A DNA stretch of 64,000 bases from Acidocella sp. GTDB taxonomy: Bacteria; Pseudomonadota; Alphaproteobacteria; Acetobacterales; Acetobacteraceae. Of this stretch, positions 17,850-27,287 are shown piece by piece. Positions within the stretch are counted from its first letter, which is position 1. The number at the start of each line of letters is the position of its first letter. The translations under genes and the position numbers were made by a program. The notes under the pieces were generated by a model. The model was not told the DNA's origin. It saw nothing but the letters and a program-made list of their open reading frames with translations, and did no database searches. The DNA lies in the NCBI GenBank assembly GCA_027308685.1, contig DAIDEE010000042.1, positions 124,001 to 188,000 on the forward strand, given 5' to 3'.

Positions 17850-18215
17850 ATGCAGCTAGGATTTTTAAATGTGTACAGAAGTATTTTGTCGGTACGCGAA
17901 GGCCGTGCTGCGTTACTCGCTGACAATATAGCCAATTCTGATACGCCGGGATATAAAGCTGTCGATTTGCCATTTGAGCAAACGCTTGGTTCGCAACTTA
18001 TCGATCCGAATATGGCTATCACACAAGCCGGCGTAGTCGCGCCTGAATACCGTGCCAGTAACAAAGTCGGTTTGGACGGCAATGACGTCTCGCTCGATCT
18101 TGAACGTATTGAAGCTGCGAAAAATGGCGAGGCTATGGTTGGTGCCACAACCTTCCTTCATCAGTCGACAGCTGACTTAGTAATGGCACTCAGACCAAAT
18201 CCGGGAGGAAACTAA
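17850..18215 (+). CDS. flgB: Flagellar proximal rod protein FlgB
   Basis: FlgB is one of the rod proteins directly above the MS ring. The 121-residue protein has the rod/hook N-terminal motif in the form RAALLADNIANSDTPGYKA (about 19-37), followed by a short central part with SLDLERIEAAKNGEAM and a C-terminal helix. It is the first gene of the rightward block and lies one base before flgC. Confidence 0.94.
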   Translation: MQLGFLNVYRSILSVREGRAALLADNIANSDTPGYKAVDLPFEQTLGSQLIDPNMAITQAGVVAPEYRASNKVGLDGNDVSLDLERIEAAKNGEAMVGATTFLHQSTADLVMALRPNPGGN

Positions 18216-18216
18216 A

Positions 18217-18651
18217 ATGGGTGGATCAGATATTTTTTCGATCGTTGGTAGTGCATTAGATTCTCAGAATCAGCGGATGGGTGTTATCGCCTCAAATTTG
18301 GCAAATGTTAACGCGATAACACCCCCAGGCGGTACGCCCTATCGTGCACAAGAAGTTGTATTCGCTGCATCGCCGGTATCAGTTGACGACCCTTCATCTG
18401 GGGCTTTTCAAACCAATATAGGCGTTAATGTGGTGGGTACGGTGCAAAGTAATGCCCCGCCTAAGCTGCAATATGACCCCGGTAGTCCATATGCCGACAC
18501 GCGCGGCTATGTGACTGGCTCGAACGTCTCACAAATTGGTCAGATGGTCGATCTTATTGATTCATCAAATAGCTACGCGGCGTCGGTGGCGGTCTTGCAA
18601 CAGACAAGCCGCATTGATCAACAAATGCTTTCCAGCTTTCAGGTGTCTTAA
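18217..18651 (+). CDS. flgC: Flagellar proximal rod protein FlgC
   Basis: FlgC is the second proximal rod protein. The protein (144 residues) shows GSALDSQNQRMGVIASNLAN (about 11-30), PYRAQEVVFA, GYVTGSNVSQIGQMVDLIDS and a C-terminal helix, all typical. The stop TAA shares its last base with the flgD ATG (TAATG). Confidence 0.94.
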   Translation: MGGSDIFSIVGSALDSQNQRMGVIASNLANVNAITPPGGTPYRAQEVVFAASPVSVDDPSSGAFQTNIGVNVVGTVQSNAPPKLQYDPGSPYADTRGYVTGSNVSQIGQMVDLIDSSNSYAASVAVLQQTSRIDQQMLSSFQVS

Positions 18652-19349
18652 TGGGAACCCTCACAACTCAAAATATTGCCTCAGCTGCAGCTGTCGCAGC
18701 CTCTACGACTGCTTTCCAGGCCGGCTCGACTACCAACGGTTCCACCTCTGCTTCAGCATTGACACAGCAAGATTTCTTGCAACTTTTAACGGCACAATTG
18801 AAGTATCAAACACCGTCCTCGCCTGCGGATCCAACGCAATTGGCTTCTGAATTCGCAGCTATTTCAACTGTAAACGGCATTACACAGCTTAACAACCAAG
18901 TAACCAGTATTCAGGCTAGTACAGCCGCTGCTCAGATGGCGCAAGCTTCGAGCTTGGTTGGCAAACAAGTCGCAGTGGCCGGAAATATTATAACCGCAAA
19001 TTCAAGCGGCGTCGCAACGGGAGCATTTGATCTTAGCGCCGCGACGCAGTCCACAAACGTAACGATATTATCATCCACGGGTGCCATTGCTGGTTCGGTA
19101 AATCTGGGCGCATTACCGGCTGGGCAGAAGGACTTTAGCTGGGCCAATGGTCTCGCGGGAAACCAATATACGTATCAAATCAGCGGGACAGATGCTTCCG
19201 GTGCGCCCGTTCAAGCCACATCTTATAGTGTTTACACTGTCAGTGGCGTAAACGTGACAGGTAACTCGCCGACCCTGAATGTGCAAGGCACAGCCGCGCC
19301 GTTACCAATTTCATCTGTTCAAACTGTCCTTGGAGTTGCAACACCATGA
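18651..19349 (+). CDS. flgD: Flagellar hook capping protein FlgD
   Basis: FlgD is the scaffold cap on which hook subunits assemble. The N-terminal part has the conserved QQDFLQLLTAQLKYQTPSSP region (about 38-57) followed by DPTQLASEFAAISTVNGI, and the C-terminal part (about 110-225) is the tudor/FlgD-Ig-like fold. Length 232. The start overlaps flgC (TAATG) and the stop overlaps flgE (ATGA). The N terminus is rich in Ala, Ser and Thr. Confidence 0.93.
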   Translation: MGTLTTQNIASAAAVAASTTAFQAGSTTNGSTSASALTQQDFLQLLTAQLKYQTPSSPADPTQLASEFAAISTVNGITQLNNQVTSIQASTAAAQMAQASSLVGKQVAVAGNIITANSSGVATGAFDLSAATQSTNVTILSSTGAIAGSVNLGALPAGQKDFSWANGLAGNQYTYQISGTDASGAPVQATSYSVYTVSGVNVTGNSPTLNVQGTAAPLPISSVQTVLGVATP

Positions 19350-20575
19350 CACTTCAAACCGCGTTGTCCGGTCTGTTAGGTGCACAGACTGGCTTAAACA
19401 CCGTATCAAACGACCTGGCAAATGCCAGCACCACAGCATTCAAAAGCCAAACGGCACTATTTTCTGACATCTATCCTGCAAATCAATCAAATGTTGCTGG
19501 TATCGGCGTTTCAACGAGTTCCATCGCCTCAAATTTTACGCAAGGCAGTTTAGTTGCTACCGGTAATCCACTAGATGCCGCACTACAAGGAAGCGGCTAT
19601 TTTGTCGTCTCACAGAATGGCCAACAACAATACACTCGAGACGGTTCCTTTCAGCTGAATGGTCAGGGCCAATTAGTGACTGCAACTGGAGCTCAGGTGA
19701 TGGGCTACGCAGCAACACAAACCGGTTCTTTGAGCGCGACCCTATCGCCACTAACGGTTAACACTGGCGCTCAGGGGGCAAATCCAACTAGTCAGTTAGG
19801 ACTAACGCTTAATTTGAATTCAGGCGATCCTGTCATACCGGCTACAACATCTTTTAGTGCCGCTAACGCCGCAACCTACGATCAAGCAACTTCGGTTGTC
19901 ACATATGACTCGCTCGGCAATGCCAATCGAATTGGTTTATATTTCGTTCAAAATCCCCCGGCAACGGGCGGAACAGGCACGTCAGGCTGGACGGTGTATG
20001 CGCAGCCAGCATCCGCAACGGGTGCCACGGTTGGAACGCCACAAACGTTATCGACGCTCAGTTTCTCTCCCTCTGGCCAACTTATATCCGGCAGTCCGGC
20101 GACATTAAATGTTAATTGGGGAAATGGCGCCGCTAATTCAGCCATACAGTTTGATCTGACCGGAACAACTTTGGGTGCGCAAAGTTTTGCTGTGGCTGGG
20201 ATAACCAATAATGGATATCCACCGGGCAGTTACACAGGTACATCCATAAGTAGTTCTGGTGGACTGATGTCGACATATAGCAATGGTCAGACGTTAAGTG
20301 CAGGCACCTTATCAATTGCGAATTTCATCAATCAAACCGGACTTCAAGCTGTATCAGGTAATTTGTTTGCTTCTTCACAAACGTCTGGTCAACCAGTTTT
20401 AGATATTCCAGGTGTTGGGCAGGCAGGGTCAATTAGTGGAGGCAACTTAGAACAATCCAATGCGTCAACATCTTCGCTTTTGGTGTCACTTATTCAATAC
20501 CAGCAGGCTTACCAAGCCAATACCTCTGTGATTCAAGCAGAGCAACAAGACAGCACTCGTCTGATTCAAATCTAA
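19346..20575 (+). CDS. flgE: Flagellar hook protein FlgE
   Basis: FlgE polymerises into the hook. The N terminus has LSGLLGAQTGLNTVSNDLAN (about 8-27) and NPLDAALQGSGYFVVSQNG. The C terminus has NLEQSNASTSSLLVSLIQYQ followed by an AYQANTSVIQ helix, the classic rod/hook C-terminal motif. At 409 residues it is of ordinary hook protein size, with a Gly/Thr/Ser-rich middle. It overlaps flgD by ATGA and is two bases before flgF. Confidence 0.95.
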   Translation: MTLQTALSGLLGAQTGLNTVSNDLANASTTAFKSQTALFSDIYPANQSNVAGIGVSTSSIASNFTQGSLVATGNPLDAALQGSGYFVVSQNGQQQYTRDGSFQLNGQGQLVTATGAQVMGYAATQTGSLSATLSPLTVNTGAQGANPTSQLGLTLNLNSGDPVIPATTSFSAANAATYDQATSVVTYDSLGNANRIGLYFVQNPPATGGTGTSGWTVYAQPASATGATVGTPQTLSTLSFSPSGQLISGSPATLNVNWGNGAANSAIQFDLTGTTLGAQSFAVAGITNNGYPPGSYTGTSISSSGGLMSTYSNGQTLSAGTLSIANFINQTGLQAVSGNLFASSQTSGQPVLDIPGVGQAGSISGGNLEQSNASTSSLLVSLIQYQQAYQANTSVIQAEQQDSTRLIQI

Positions 20576-20577
20576 CC

Positions 20578-21321
20578 ATGACTAACAGTACCACATATAC
20601 CACCATGGCTGGGTTACAGGCAATTACCGCCCAAATGGACGTAACAGCAGCAAATTTAGCGAATGTTCAAACTCCTGGATACTCTGCTGTCGAGGCGGCT
20701 ACTCAGGCTGCCCCCTACACAGGTATGAATGCACCATCTGGTGCCGATGCGATTGAGCTTACACCGGGGCCAAACACAAAACAGGGAACGCCCACGCTAA
20801 CTGGAAATCCGCTTAACGTGGCTCTTGCGGGCGATGCGTGGCTGGAGGTCCAAACATCATCAGGAAATTCAATAACCCGTAACGGCTCTTTGCAAATCAC
20901 AACTGCCGGCATATTAGCTGACAGCTCGGGCCACCCAGTGCTTGGACGGACTGGTCAGCCGATTAGTTTGCCGGCGCTGACCAAACTCGAGATAGGGACC
21001 GACGGCACAGTTTCAGGTGTACCATCGGGGCAGCCTGGCGCCTTGGCACAGGCCTTCGGACAGATCAATTTAGTCAGCACACCGCCTGGTGTGCTTACGT
21101 CTCTTGGCGGGTCGTTGTTCGCCCCTGCTACCGGTGTTGTTTTGGAGTCTTCCCCGAATGCTACGCTGCATCAGGGTTATTTAAACAGCAGCAATGTCGA
21201 TCCGACAGTAGCGATGATGGCTTTAATCTCAGGGTCTAGGTCGTATCAATTACAAACACAACTTCTCAAGGCGCAATCTGGAGCTGGTCAACAGTTGAAC
21301 ATGATGCTGGCTCAAGGTTGA
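20578..21321 (+). CDS. flgF: Flagellar proximal rod protein FlgF
   Basis: FlgF is a rod protein of the FlgG family. The 247-residue protein has MAGLQAITAQMDVTAANLAN near the N terminus, GNPLNVALAGDAWLEV in the middle and the C-terminal NSSNVDPTVAMMALISGSRS followed by YQLQTQLLK. It is shorter than flgG, and its position directly before flgG supports FlgF. It is 18 bases before flgG. Confidence 0.9.
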   Translation: MTNSTTYTTMAGLQAITAQMDVTAANLANVQTPGYSAVEAATQAAPYTGMNAPSGADAIELTPGPNTKQGTPTLTGNPLNVALAGDAWLEVQTSSGNSITRNGSLQITTAGILADSSGHPVLGRTGQPISLPALTKLEIGTDGTVSGVPSGQPGALAQAFGQINLVSTPPGVLTSLGGSLFAPATGVVLESSPNATLHQGYLNSSNVDPTVAMMALISGSRSYQLQTQLLKAQSGAGQQLNMMLAQG

Positions 21322-21339
21322 TAGAAAGGACTTTCCCCC

Positions 21340-22134
21340 ATGAATCACGCTCTCGATACAATTGCGACCGGCCTTGAAGCAAGCCAGATGATGATGAATA
21401 CGATCGCCGATAATCTGTCCAACGTAAATACCACCGGGTTCAAGTCTGAGACGCCTGAGTTTCAAACTTTGCTGTATCAGGACGGCATTCAGCCGGGTGC
21501 AAATTCAACTGGGCAGACAATCTATCCTTCGGGTATGGAAGTAGGAACTGGTGCTCGAGTGGCTTCGATTAAAGATGTTCTCACACAGGGTACCCTGACC
21601 AGCACAGGTAATCCCTTAGATTTAGCAATAAATGGCACGGGATATTTTCAAATACTACAGCCCAGTGGTCAAACAGCTTACACGCGTGACGGCTCATTTC
21701 AGGTGAATCAAAATGGTCAGCTCGTCAATTCAAGCGGCTACCAGGTCATACCTAATGTAACGATTCCTGCTAATGCAACAAGCGTAACAATCGGAACGGA
21801 TGGTACTGTTTCCATTACTGTTCCAGGTTCACAATCTGCAACGCAGGTTGGACAAATTCAGCTCGCCAGTTTTATCAACCCGCAAGGCCTACAACCGCTT
21901 GGAGGCAACTTATTTGCCAGCACTTCCTCAAGCGGAACGGCCATTGCCGGCGCGCCACAAACAAATGGCTTAGGGTCGGTTAATCAAAATTATGTTGAGT
22001 CGTCAAATGTCGATGTCGTACAGGCGATGGTGAGTATGATCTCTGCGGAGCGCGCTTACCAACTAGGAACACAAGCTGCCTCAGCTATTGATAATCAATT
22101 AAACTATCTCGCGCAAGCCGCAGCTGGTGCATAA
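21340..22134 (+). CDS. flgG: Flagellar distal rod protein FlgG
   Basis: FlgG forms the distal rod. The 264-residue protein contains GLEASQMMMNTIADNLSNVN (about 9-28), GNPLDLAINGTGYFQILQPS, YTRDGSFQVNQNGQLV and the C-terminal ESSNVDVVQAMVSMISAERA, which is nearly identical to the family consensus. Its length matches standard FlgG. The stop TAA shares a base with the flgH ATG. Confidence 0.97.
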   Translation: MNHALDTIATGLEASQMMMNTIADNLSNVNTTGFKSETPEFQTLLYQDGIQPGANSTGQTIYPSGMEVGTGARVASIKDVLTQGTLTSTGNPLDLAINGTGYFQILQPSGQTAYTRDGSFQVNQNGQLVNSSGYQVIPNVTIPANATSVTIGTDGTVSITVPGSQSATQVGQIQLASFINPQGLQPLGGNLFASTSSSGTAIAGAPQTNGLGSVNQNYVESSNVDVVQAMVSMISAERAYQLGTQAASAIDNQLNYLAQAAAGA

Positions 22135-22841
22135 TGTTAATGCGTTTTATCCGGCCAGTCATTCCCATGTTAACGGTCCTATACGTCATTGGTTTAGCCG
22201 GCTGCGCGACTTCAATAGCCGGACCGATGGCAATTGTTCAGCCGGCTGAGTTTCCAATAACTGTAAAACCACAGGTACCATCGCCGGATGGTTCGGTATT
22301 TCCTATCGCAACAACTGGTTCGTTATATGAGCCTCGAAGAGATTGGCGTCCCGGTGATCTTGTAACGATTAACATTGTCACCAGCACGGTAGCCGCGAAT
22401 AGCGACAACGCAGCGCTAAAACGTACCGGTACACTAAGTGATGCCATGACTAGTTTTATGGGCGTACCGTTACAATTTGGTAGCTACAAAGGAACACCTT
22501 TTTCTCCGTCGATCGGTGCAACCAGCGATCAGCAATACACGGGCGCAGGTACCGCAGCTGCTTCGAATAATATAACAGGACAGGTCGAAGCAGTGATCAC
22601 GAGTGTGGACCCTAACGGCACTTTGGCGCTATCGGGGAGGACCAATGTAAATATCAACGGCAACGTAACAAGCATCGTAGTAACGGGCTACGCAAGTCCT
22701 GACGATATTGCAGCCAACACAACGATCAGTTCGAATAATGTGGCGGATATGAATGTACAATACGTTGGCGTCGGACCGCTCAACGGAGCTCATCAAGTGC
22801 CATGGCTGCAGCAGATTCTAACAAAAGTATCACCATTCTGA
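22134..22841 (+). CDS. flgH: Flagellar L-ring lipoprotein FlgH
   Basis: FlgH forms the outer-membrane L ring. The N terminus is a lipoprotein signal with the lipobox VIGLAGCATS, so Cys about 23 is the predicted lipidated residue. The core shows DWRPGDLVTINI, a Ser/Asn-rich loop and the C-terminal DDIAANTTISSNNVADMNVQ followed by YVGVGPLN, all typical. Length 235. The stop TGA overlaps the flgI ATG (TGATG). The presence of an L ring confirms a Gram-negative envelope. Confidence 0.95.
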   Translation: MLMRFIRPVIPMLTVLYVIGLAGCATSIAGPMAIVQPAEFPITVKPQVPSPDGSVFPIATTGSLYEPRRDWRPGDLVTINIVTSTVAANSDNAALKRTGTLSDAMTSFMGVPLQFGSYKGTPFSPSIGATSDQQYTGAGTAAASNNITGQVEAVITSVDPNGTLALSGRTNVNINGNVTSIVVTGYASPDDIAANTTISSNNVADMNVQYVGVGPLNGAHQVPWLQQILTKVSPF

Positions 22842-23965
22842 TGCCAAATATTTATATCAAAAATTATTTTCATATATGGACAGTTGTGTCCCTGTTTTTT
22901 ATAATTTCCGGAACAGCATGTGCTAGCGATCCGATGACAATTGGTGAATTGGTAACCGTTGCCGGCGCGCCAACAAACCAACTCTATGGGTATGGCTTAG
23001 TTGTTGGATTACCGGGATCGGGCGATCAAACCACCGAGGTGCCCTACACTCAGCAGTCTATTCTTAACATGCTCCGCAATATGGGGATATCATTACCAAA
23101 TGTGACATCTATGCAGCCAAACGATGTCGCCTCAGTTATGATCACGGCAGAGGTTCCTGCATTTGCCCACGCTGGTCAGCATTTGGATGTCACAGTGTCC
23201 GCAGTGGGTAACGCCACGTCGCTGGCAGGCGGAGTCTTACTTCCAACCCCTTTGCATGGAGGCAATGGTCAAGTTTACGCACAAGCGCAGGGGCCGTTGC
23301 TGGTTAGTGGCTTCGCCGTTAGCAGTGGTGGTAGCACGTCGAGTACCAATGTCCCAACTGTTGGCGCGCTTCCCGGTGGCGCCATCATATCGACAACGAT
23401 CTCAGCCGACTTTCAAGTCGGCGGTGCCAGCACTTTATTGTTGAATACACCAAGTTATCAGACAGCCCAGAAAATTGCCGACCAAATCAATACAACATAT
23501 GGTGGAGGAACAGCAACAGCAATATCGCCGGGGGAGGTTGATCTGCGGAACGACGGCGTGAGTCCCGTTCAATTTATTGCTGGCATTCTCTCGTTGCCAA
23601 TCACGCCCGCGGCGCAGGATCCGACTATAATCGTCGATGCACAGAGCGGAACAATTGTGATGAGTGCTGGTGTTACGTTGGGGCCCGCTGTTGTGTCGCA
23701 TGGCGACCTCACTGTTAGTATCCAAACCTCCAACTCGGTCAGTCAACCGGGTGCATTTAGCAATGGATCTACGGTCGGCGTTCAGAATACGGTTACCAGT
23801 GCGAAGCAAGGAAAGGCCAGTGTGATCAATCTACCGCGGGCTTCTACCCTAGCTGATGTTGCCCGTGCCTTAAATGCAGTTGGCGCTTCCCCATCCGATC
23901 TCGTTGCAATCGTAGAAGCGTTAAAGCAGGCCGGTGCAATCAATGGCGTGATAAAGGTGATTTGA
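22841..23965 (+). CDS. flgI: Flagellar P-ring protein FlgI
   Basis: FlgI is the periplasmic P-ring subunit, chaperoned by FlgA. I place the start at the ATG that overlaps the flgH stop, which gives a long hydrophobic signal ending in GTACA before SDPM. A longer frame exists upstream inside flgH and is not credible. The family signatures QLYGYGLVVGLPGSGDQT and TQQSILNMLRNMGI are near the N terminus, and the C terminus has LADVARALNAVGASPSDLVA followed by IVEALKQAGA. The length of 374 residues is normal. Its stop overlaps the flgJ start. Confidence 0.95.
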   Translation: MPNIYIKNYFHIWTVVSLFFIISGTACASDPMTIGELVTVAGAPTNQLYGYGLVVGLPGSGDQTTEVPYTQQSILNMLRNMGISLPNVTSMQPNDVASVMITAEVPAFAHAGQHLDVTVSAVGNATSLAGGVLLPTPLHGGNGQVYAQAQGPLLVSGFAVSSGGSTSSTNVPTVGALPGGAIISTTISADFQVGGASTLLLNTPSYQTAQKIADQINTTYGGGTATAISPGEVDLRNDGVSPVQFIAGILSLPITPAAQDPTIIVDAQSGTIVMSAGVTLGPAVVSHGDLTVSIQTSNSVSQPGAFSNGSTVGVQNTVTSAKQGKASVINLPRASTLADVARALNAVGASPSDLVAIVEALKQAGAINGVIKVI

Positions 23966-24807
23966 TGAGTATTGTCGGCATAATATCCTCACCGACACAT
24001 AATTCGGTATCGTCGCCTGCCTTGTCGTCGACGATCAAGCAAATGACAGGATTACTCTGGTATAATCTTCTCTCTGAGATGAATAAAAACGGTATGGCGG
24101 CAGGCGCACTTGGCGCCGGCGGAGACGCCTTCCAAAGCATGTTTCTCTGGAATATCGCTCAAAACGATTTTACAAAATATGATAAGTCGCTGATATTATC
24201 AACAATTCGCCAAATTGGTAGTCGCCCGCCAGTGTCTCTCCCTCAGGTAGTGACATCTTTGTCCAAGTCATCAAAAAATTTATCGACAGCCACATCAGTA
24301 AATATATCATCAGTTGTGCCGACAGCTTCTACAGTCGTTCGTCAGGCGACTAAATTTGCTCAAGCTGTATGGCCCGATGTAAAGCGAGCGGCAATTGAAC
24401 TGGGCGTTCCGGCACCTGCCATATTGGCGCAGGCTGCTTTAGAGACAGGTTGGGGCTCGTCGGCACCGGGAAATAATCTGTTTGGCATGAAGGCCCTCGA
24501 GGGTCAAAGCAGTACAGTTCGTGCGACGCAGGAAATAGTCAGTGGTATTTTAACACCTCAGAATGCGGCATTCCGAGATTATAATTCCCCTGCAGCTAGC
24601 GTTGCTGATTATGTTCAACATGTTCGGTCAAGTTTTTCACAAGTAATTGGTCAATCGACGGTGGCTGGTTTTGCCCAGGCCTTACAAAATTCAGGCTATG
24701 CAACTGACAGCCAATACGCGAGCAAAATTATTCATTTGGCGCAATCGCCGTTGATGACACAAGTACTGCAGGCCATTGGCGGAGCTTTACCCATGGCGCC
24801 TAAGTGA
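23965..24807 (+). CDS. flgJ: FlgJ: rod-cap protein with peptidoglycan hydrolase domain
   Basis: The N-terminal 90 residues resemble the rod-binding part of FlgJ, with MAAGALGAGGDAFQSMFL-type sequence. The C-terminal part (about 125-280) is a glucosaminidase/muramidase domain: APAILAQAALETGWGSSAPG with the predicted catalytic Glu, then NNLFGMKA and FRDYNSPAASVADYV. It would cap the rod and open the peptidoglycan for it. The ATG at 23965 overlaps the flgI stop. Many alphaproteobacteria have a single-domain FlgJ plus a separate lytic enzyme, so the two-domain form seen here is of note. A Ser/Thr-rich linker joins the two parts. Confidence 0.9.
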   Translation: MSIVGIISSPTHNSVSSPALSSTIKQMTGLLWYNLLSEMNKNGMAAGALGAGGDAFQSMFLWNIAQNDFTKYDKSLILSTIRQIGSRPPVSLPQVVTSLSKSSKNLSTATSVNISSVVPTASTVVRQATKFAQAVWPDVKRAAIELGVPAPAILAQAALETGWGSSAPGNNLFGMKALEGQSSTVRATQEIVSGILTPQNAAFRDYNSPAASVADYVQHVRSSFSQVIGQSTVAGFAQALQNSGYATDSQYASKIIHLAQSPLMTQVLQAIGGALPMAPK

Positions 24808-24831
24808 CAGCAGAACAGGAGGAAGAGTCTG

Positions 24832-26769
24832 ATGAGCGGTCTAATCGGTGGCATGAATACAGCGCTATCAGGGTTGACGGCGTTTGAAGCGGGAATAAAT
24901 GCTGTGTCTGGAAATCTGGCCAACCAGACTACACCTGGCTACGGAACCGAGTCGGTGAATCTCTCAACGGCTATTGCGGGAGCGGGGGCTGGGGCGGGGG
25001 TGCAGGCGCCACAGTTAACGCGTGTCGCCGACGGGTTCTCGGCGGGGTTGCTCCGGACAGCCAACAGTGTCGCGCAGGCAGCGAGCACCCAGGCATCTAA
25101 CTTAACTGCGATCTCAAATTCCTTGCAAAATAATGGCGATATCCATTCTGCAATCAATCAATTTTTTCTTGATGTGGGGTCGTTATCTGCCAATCCATCA
25201 AGTCCTGCACAACAGCAAACAGTATTGAGTGATGCCCAAACCATCAGCGGTGCTTTTCAAAGTGCGGCCAGCACAATCACCAATGTTGTAAACGGCGCGA
25301 CAACGTCATTACAACAAAATATTGGCACGGCAAATAATCTGTTGTCTCAGCTGGCGGTAATCAATCAAGGACTGGCACAAACTCCCAATAGCCCCGCATT
25401 ACTCGACCAACAACAATCAGCACTCCAGTCTTTGTCGAGCATTGTGTCAGTTAATGTATTACCGCAAGGTAACGGTCAGGTTTTGGTATCAAGCGGTGGT
25501 ACGGCTCTATTAGACCAGAGCGGACCGCAACTGTTAGCGTTTACCGGTGGTACCGGAGCTATCCCACCGCAAATTTCTGCCGGTAACGCACGGTCAAATC
25601 TCGTTCCGGATGGAAGCGGCGGTAGCATGGGGGCTAACATCCAAACATGGCTTACGGGCGGACAGGCATTGCAAGCGCTAAACGCACGCGCTGTAATTTT
25701 GTCGGCGAGTATCAATCAGTCTCAGGCCCAAGGGTTAACACCTGATGGGCAACCTGGCGGTAGTATATTTAATACACCGTCTCCGAGTGTTACGGGTGCT
25801 GCAGGTAACACTGGTACCGCCATCTTGAATGCTCAATTATCTAATGCAAGCCAACTTCCTACCAACGGCGGACCTTTTTTGCTGAGCTACAATGCGGCAG
25901 CTGGGTGGACCGCCACCAATCAGGCAAGTCAACAAAATATGTTGTTGGGTAGCGCAGCAACACTATCATTTGCCGGACTTAACATTTCAGTGTCTGGTAT
26001 AGTCGCCTCTGGGGATCAATTTTTAATCAATCCTGCTCCTCTTGCTGCCGCTGGAATAACTGTCGCGGCAGTGAGCCCAAAGTCGATAGCATCAGCAGAT
26101 CCATATGTAGTGACACCTGGTTCAGTTCAGAGCGCCGGCTCTATTTTGAACAGCAATGCCGGCACAATCTCAGCGGGTGGTGATTCTGTGGTTAACGTAC
26201 CCGCATCCAGTGCAGCAACTGTATCGTCTGCCTATTATGGCCAAACTTTACAATTAAACTTTACATCGGCCACTACGTACAGTGTCACAAGCACCATCAA
26301 TCCTGGCGTATCAATCGCCTCAGGAAGCCTGTCTGGGGGCCAAGGTCAAGTCGCGGTCGCATTTCCATCTGGTGCTGCGTCAGGGCAGTATTGGCAGGTA
26401 CCAATTTCCGGCGTTGCGTCTGCTGGCGATACGTTAACACTTTCACCTGGCAGCAGTAGCAGTGGTAGTAATGCAACCCGTATGGCTACATTATGGACGA
26501 CACCCAGCACAACGACTGATGGTTCATTGCAGCAATCAGTGATGGGCCTTGGTACCTTATTTGCGGCAAATGCCCAACAGGCTCAGCAGCGTGCTACCGC
26601 TACATCCGCTCAAGTGACAACCGCAAGTAACAATTTGCAAACTATTGCAGGTGTATCATTAGACCAACAGGCGGTGGTGCTAACTGGATATTCTCAAGCC
26701 TATCAAGCAGCAGCGCAGGTTATTTCCACCGCACATACTATGTTTGAATCGCTATTACAGGCTATTTGA
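24832..26769 (+). CDS. flgK: Flagellar hook-associated protein FlgK
   Basis: FlgK (HAP1) is the first junction protein between hook and filament. The N terminus shows GMNTALSGLTAFEAGINAVS followed by GNLANQTTPGYGTESVNL, and the C terminus has VSLDQQAVVLTGYSQAYQAA followed by AQVISTAHTMFESLL, both conserved. The long middle is Gly/Ser/Thr-rich and variable. Length 645. AGGAGG at a good distance precedes the start. It is 41 bases before fliL. Confidence 0.94.
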   Translation: MSGLIGGMNTALSGLTAFEAGINAVSGNLANQTTPGYGTESVNLSTAIAGAGAGAGVQAPQLTRVADGFSAGLLRTANSVAQAASTQASNLTAISNSLQNNGDIHSAINQFFLDVGSLSANPSSPAQQQTVLSDAQTISGAFQSAASTITNVVNGATTSLQQNIGTANNLLSQLAVINQGLAQTPNSPALLDQQQSALQSLSSIVSVNVLPQGNGQVLVSSGGTALLDQSGPQLLAFTGGTGAIPPQISAGNARSNLVPDGSGGSMGANIQTWLTGGQALQALNARAVILSASINQSQAQGLTPDGQPGGSIFNTPSPSVTGAAGNTGTAILNAQLSNASQLPTNGGPFLLSYNAAAGWTATNQASQQNMLLGSAATLSFAGLNISVSGIVASGDQFLINPAPLAAAGITVAAVSPKSIASADPYVVTPGSVQSAGSILNSNAGTISAGGDSVVNVPASSAATVSSAYYGQTLQLNFTSATTYSVTSTINPGVSIASGSLSGGQGQVAVAFPSGAASGQYWQVPISGVASAGDTLTLSPGSSSSGSNATRMATLWTTPSTTTDGSLQQSVMGLGTLFAANAQQAQQRATATSAQVTTASNNLQTIAGVSLDQQAVVLTGYSQAYQAAAQVISTAHTMFESLLQAI

Positions 26770-26810
26770 GTGGTGTGGTAAAAAACATATTTTAGAGAGG
26801 GCTATTTTTT

Positions 26811-27287
26811 ATGGCGCGAAAAAAGCTGATTATTGTCATCAGCGGAATATGCATGGTTATTCTGGTTGGGGTAGGTGGTACGTTTGGCGCTTTGAAATTT
26901 CTCTCACATAAAAAAACCAGTACAACTTCAGTTACTGTCGTTCCTCCCCGGCCACTATATTTTACCGACGTTCTAGATGTTACAGTTAGCATCCCACCAG
27001 ACCCAAACACCCCTCCTACATCTTTTGTGCAAGTAGGTTTGCAATTTTCGACATATGATCCTGCAGTCATCGTAAGCTATGTCCAACTTCAACCAATTAT
27101 TAAAGCTGAGATCATCAGTATTTTAATGACTCAAACCAGCAGTGGGTTATCGGATATTCATGCGCGGGCAACACTTATTAAAGCTTGCCTGGATATTTCA
27201 AATTCCGTGTTATTGAAAAACGCTAATTTCAAGTCGTCTCAGCCTTTTGGCGCTGCTTACATCACCAATCTCGTTGTGCAGGAATGA
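26811..27287 (+). CDS. fliL: Flagellar basal body-associated protein FliL
   Basis: FliL is a single-pass membrane protein near the stator that stabilises the motor. The 158-residue protein has a short basic N terminus, one membrane helix (about 6-30) and a periplasmic domain in which an IVSYVQLQPIIKAEIISIL helix fits the family pattern of a short helix before 'RD.....L'. The call rests on this architecture plus position directly before fliO-fliP. The usual fliL-fliM-fliN order is broken here because fliM is missing. Its stop overlaps fliO as ATGA. Confidence 0.82.
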   Translation: MARKKLIIVISGICMVILVGVGGTFGALKFLSHKKTSTTSVTVVPPRPLYFTDVLDVTVSIPPDPNTPPTSFVQVGLQFSTYDPAVIVSYVQLQPIIKAEIISILMTQTSSGLSDIHARATLIKACLDISNSVLLKNANFKSSQPFGAAYITNLVVQE

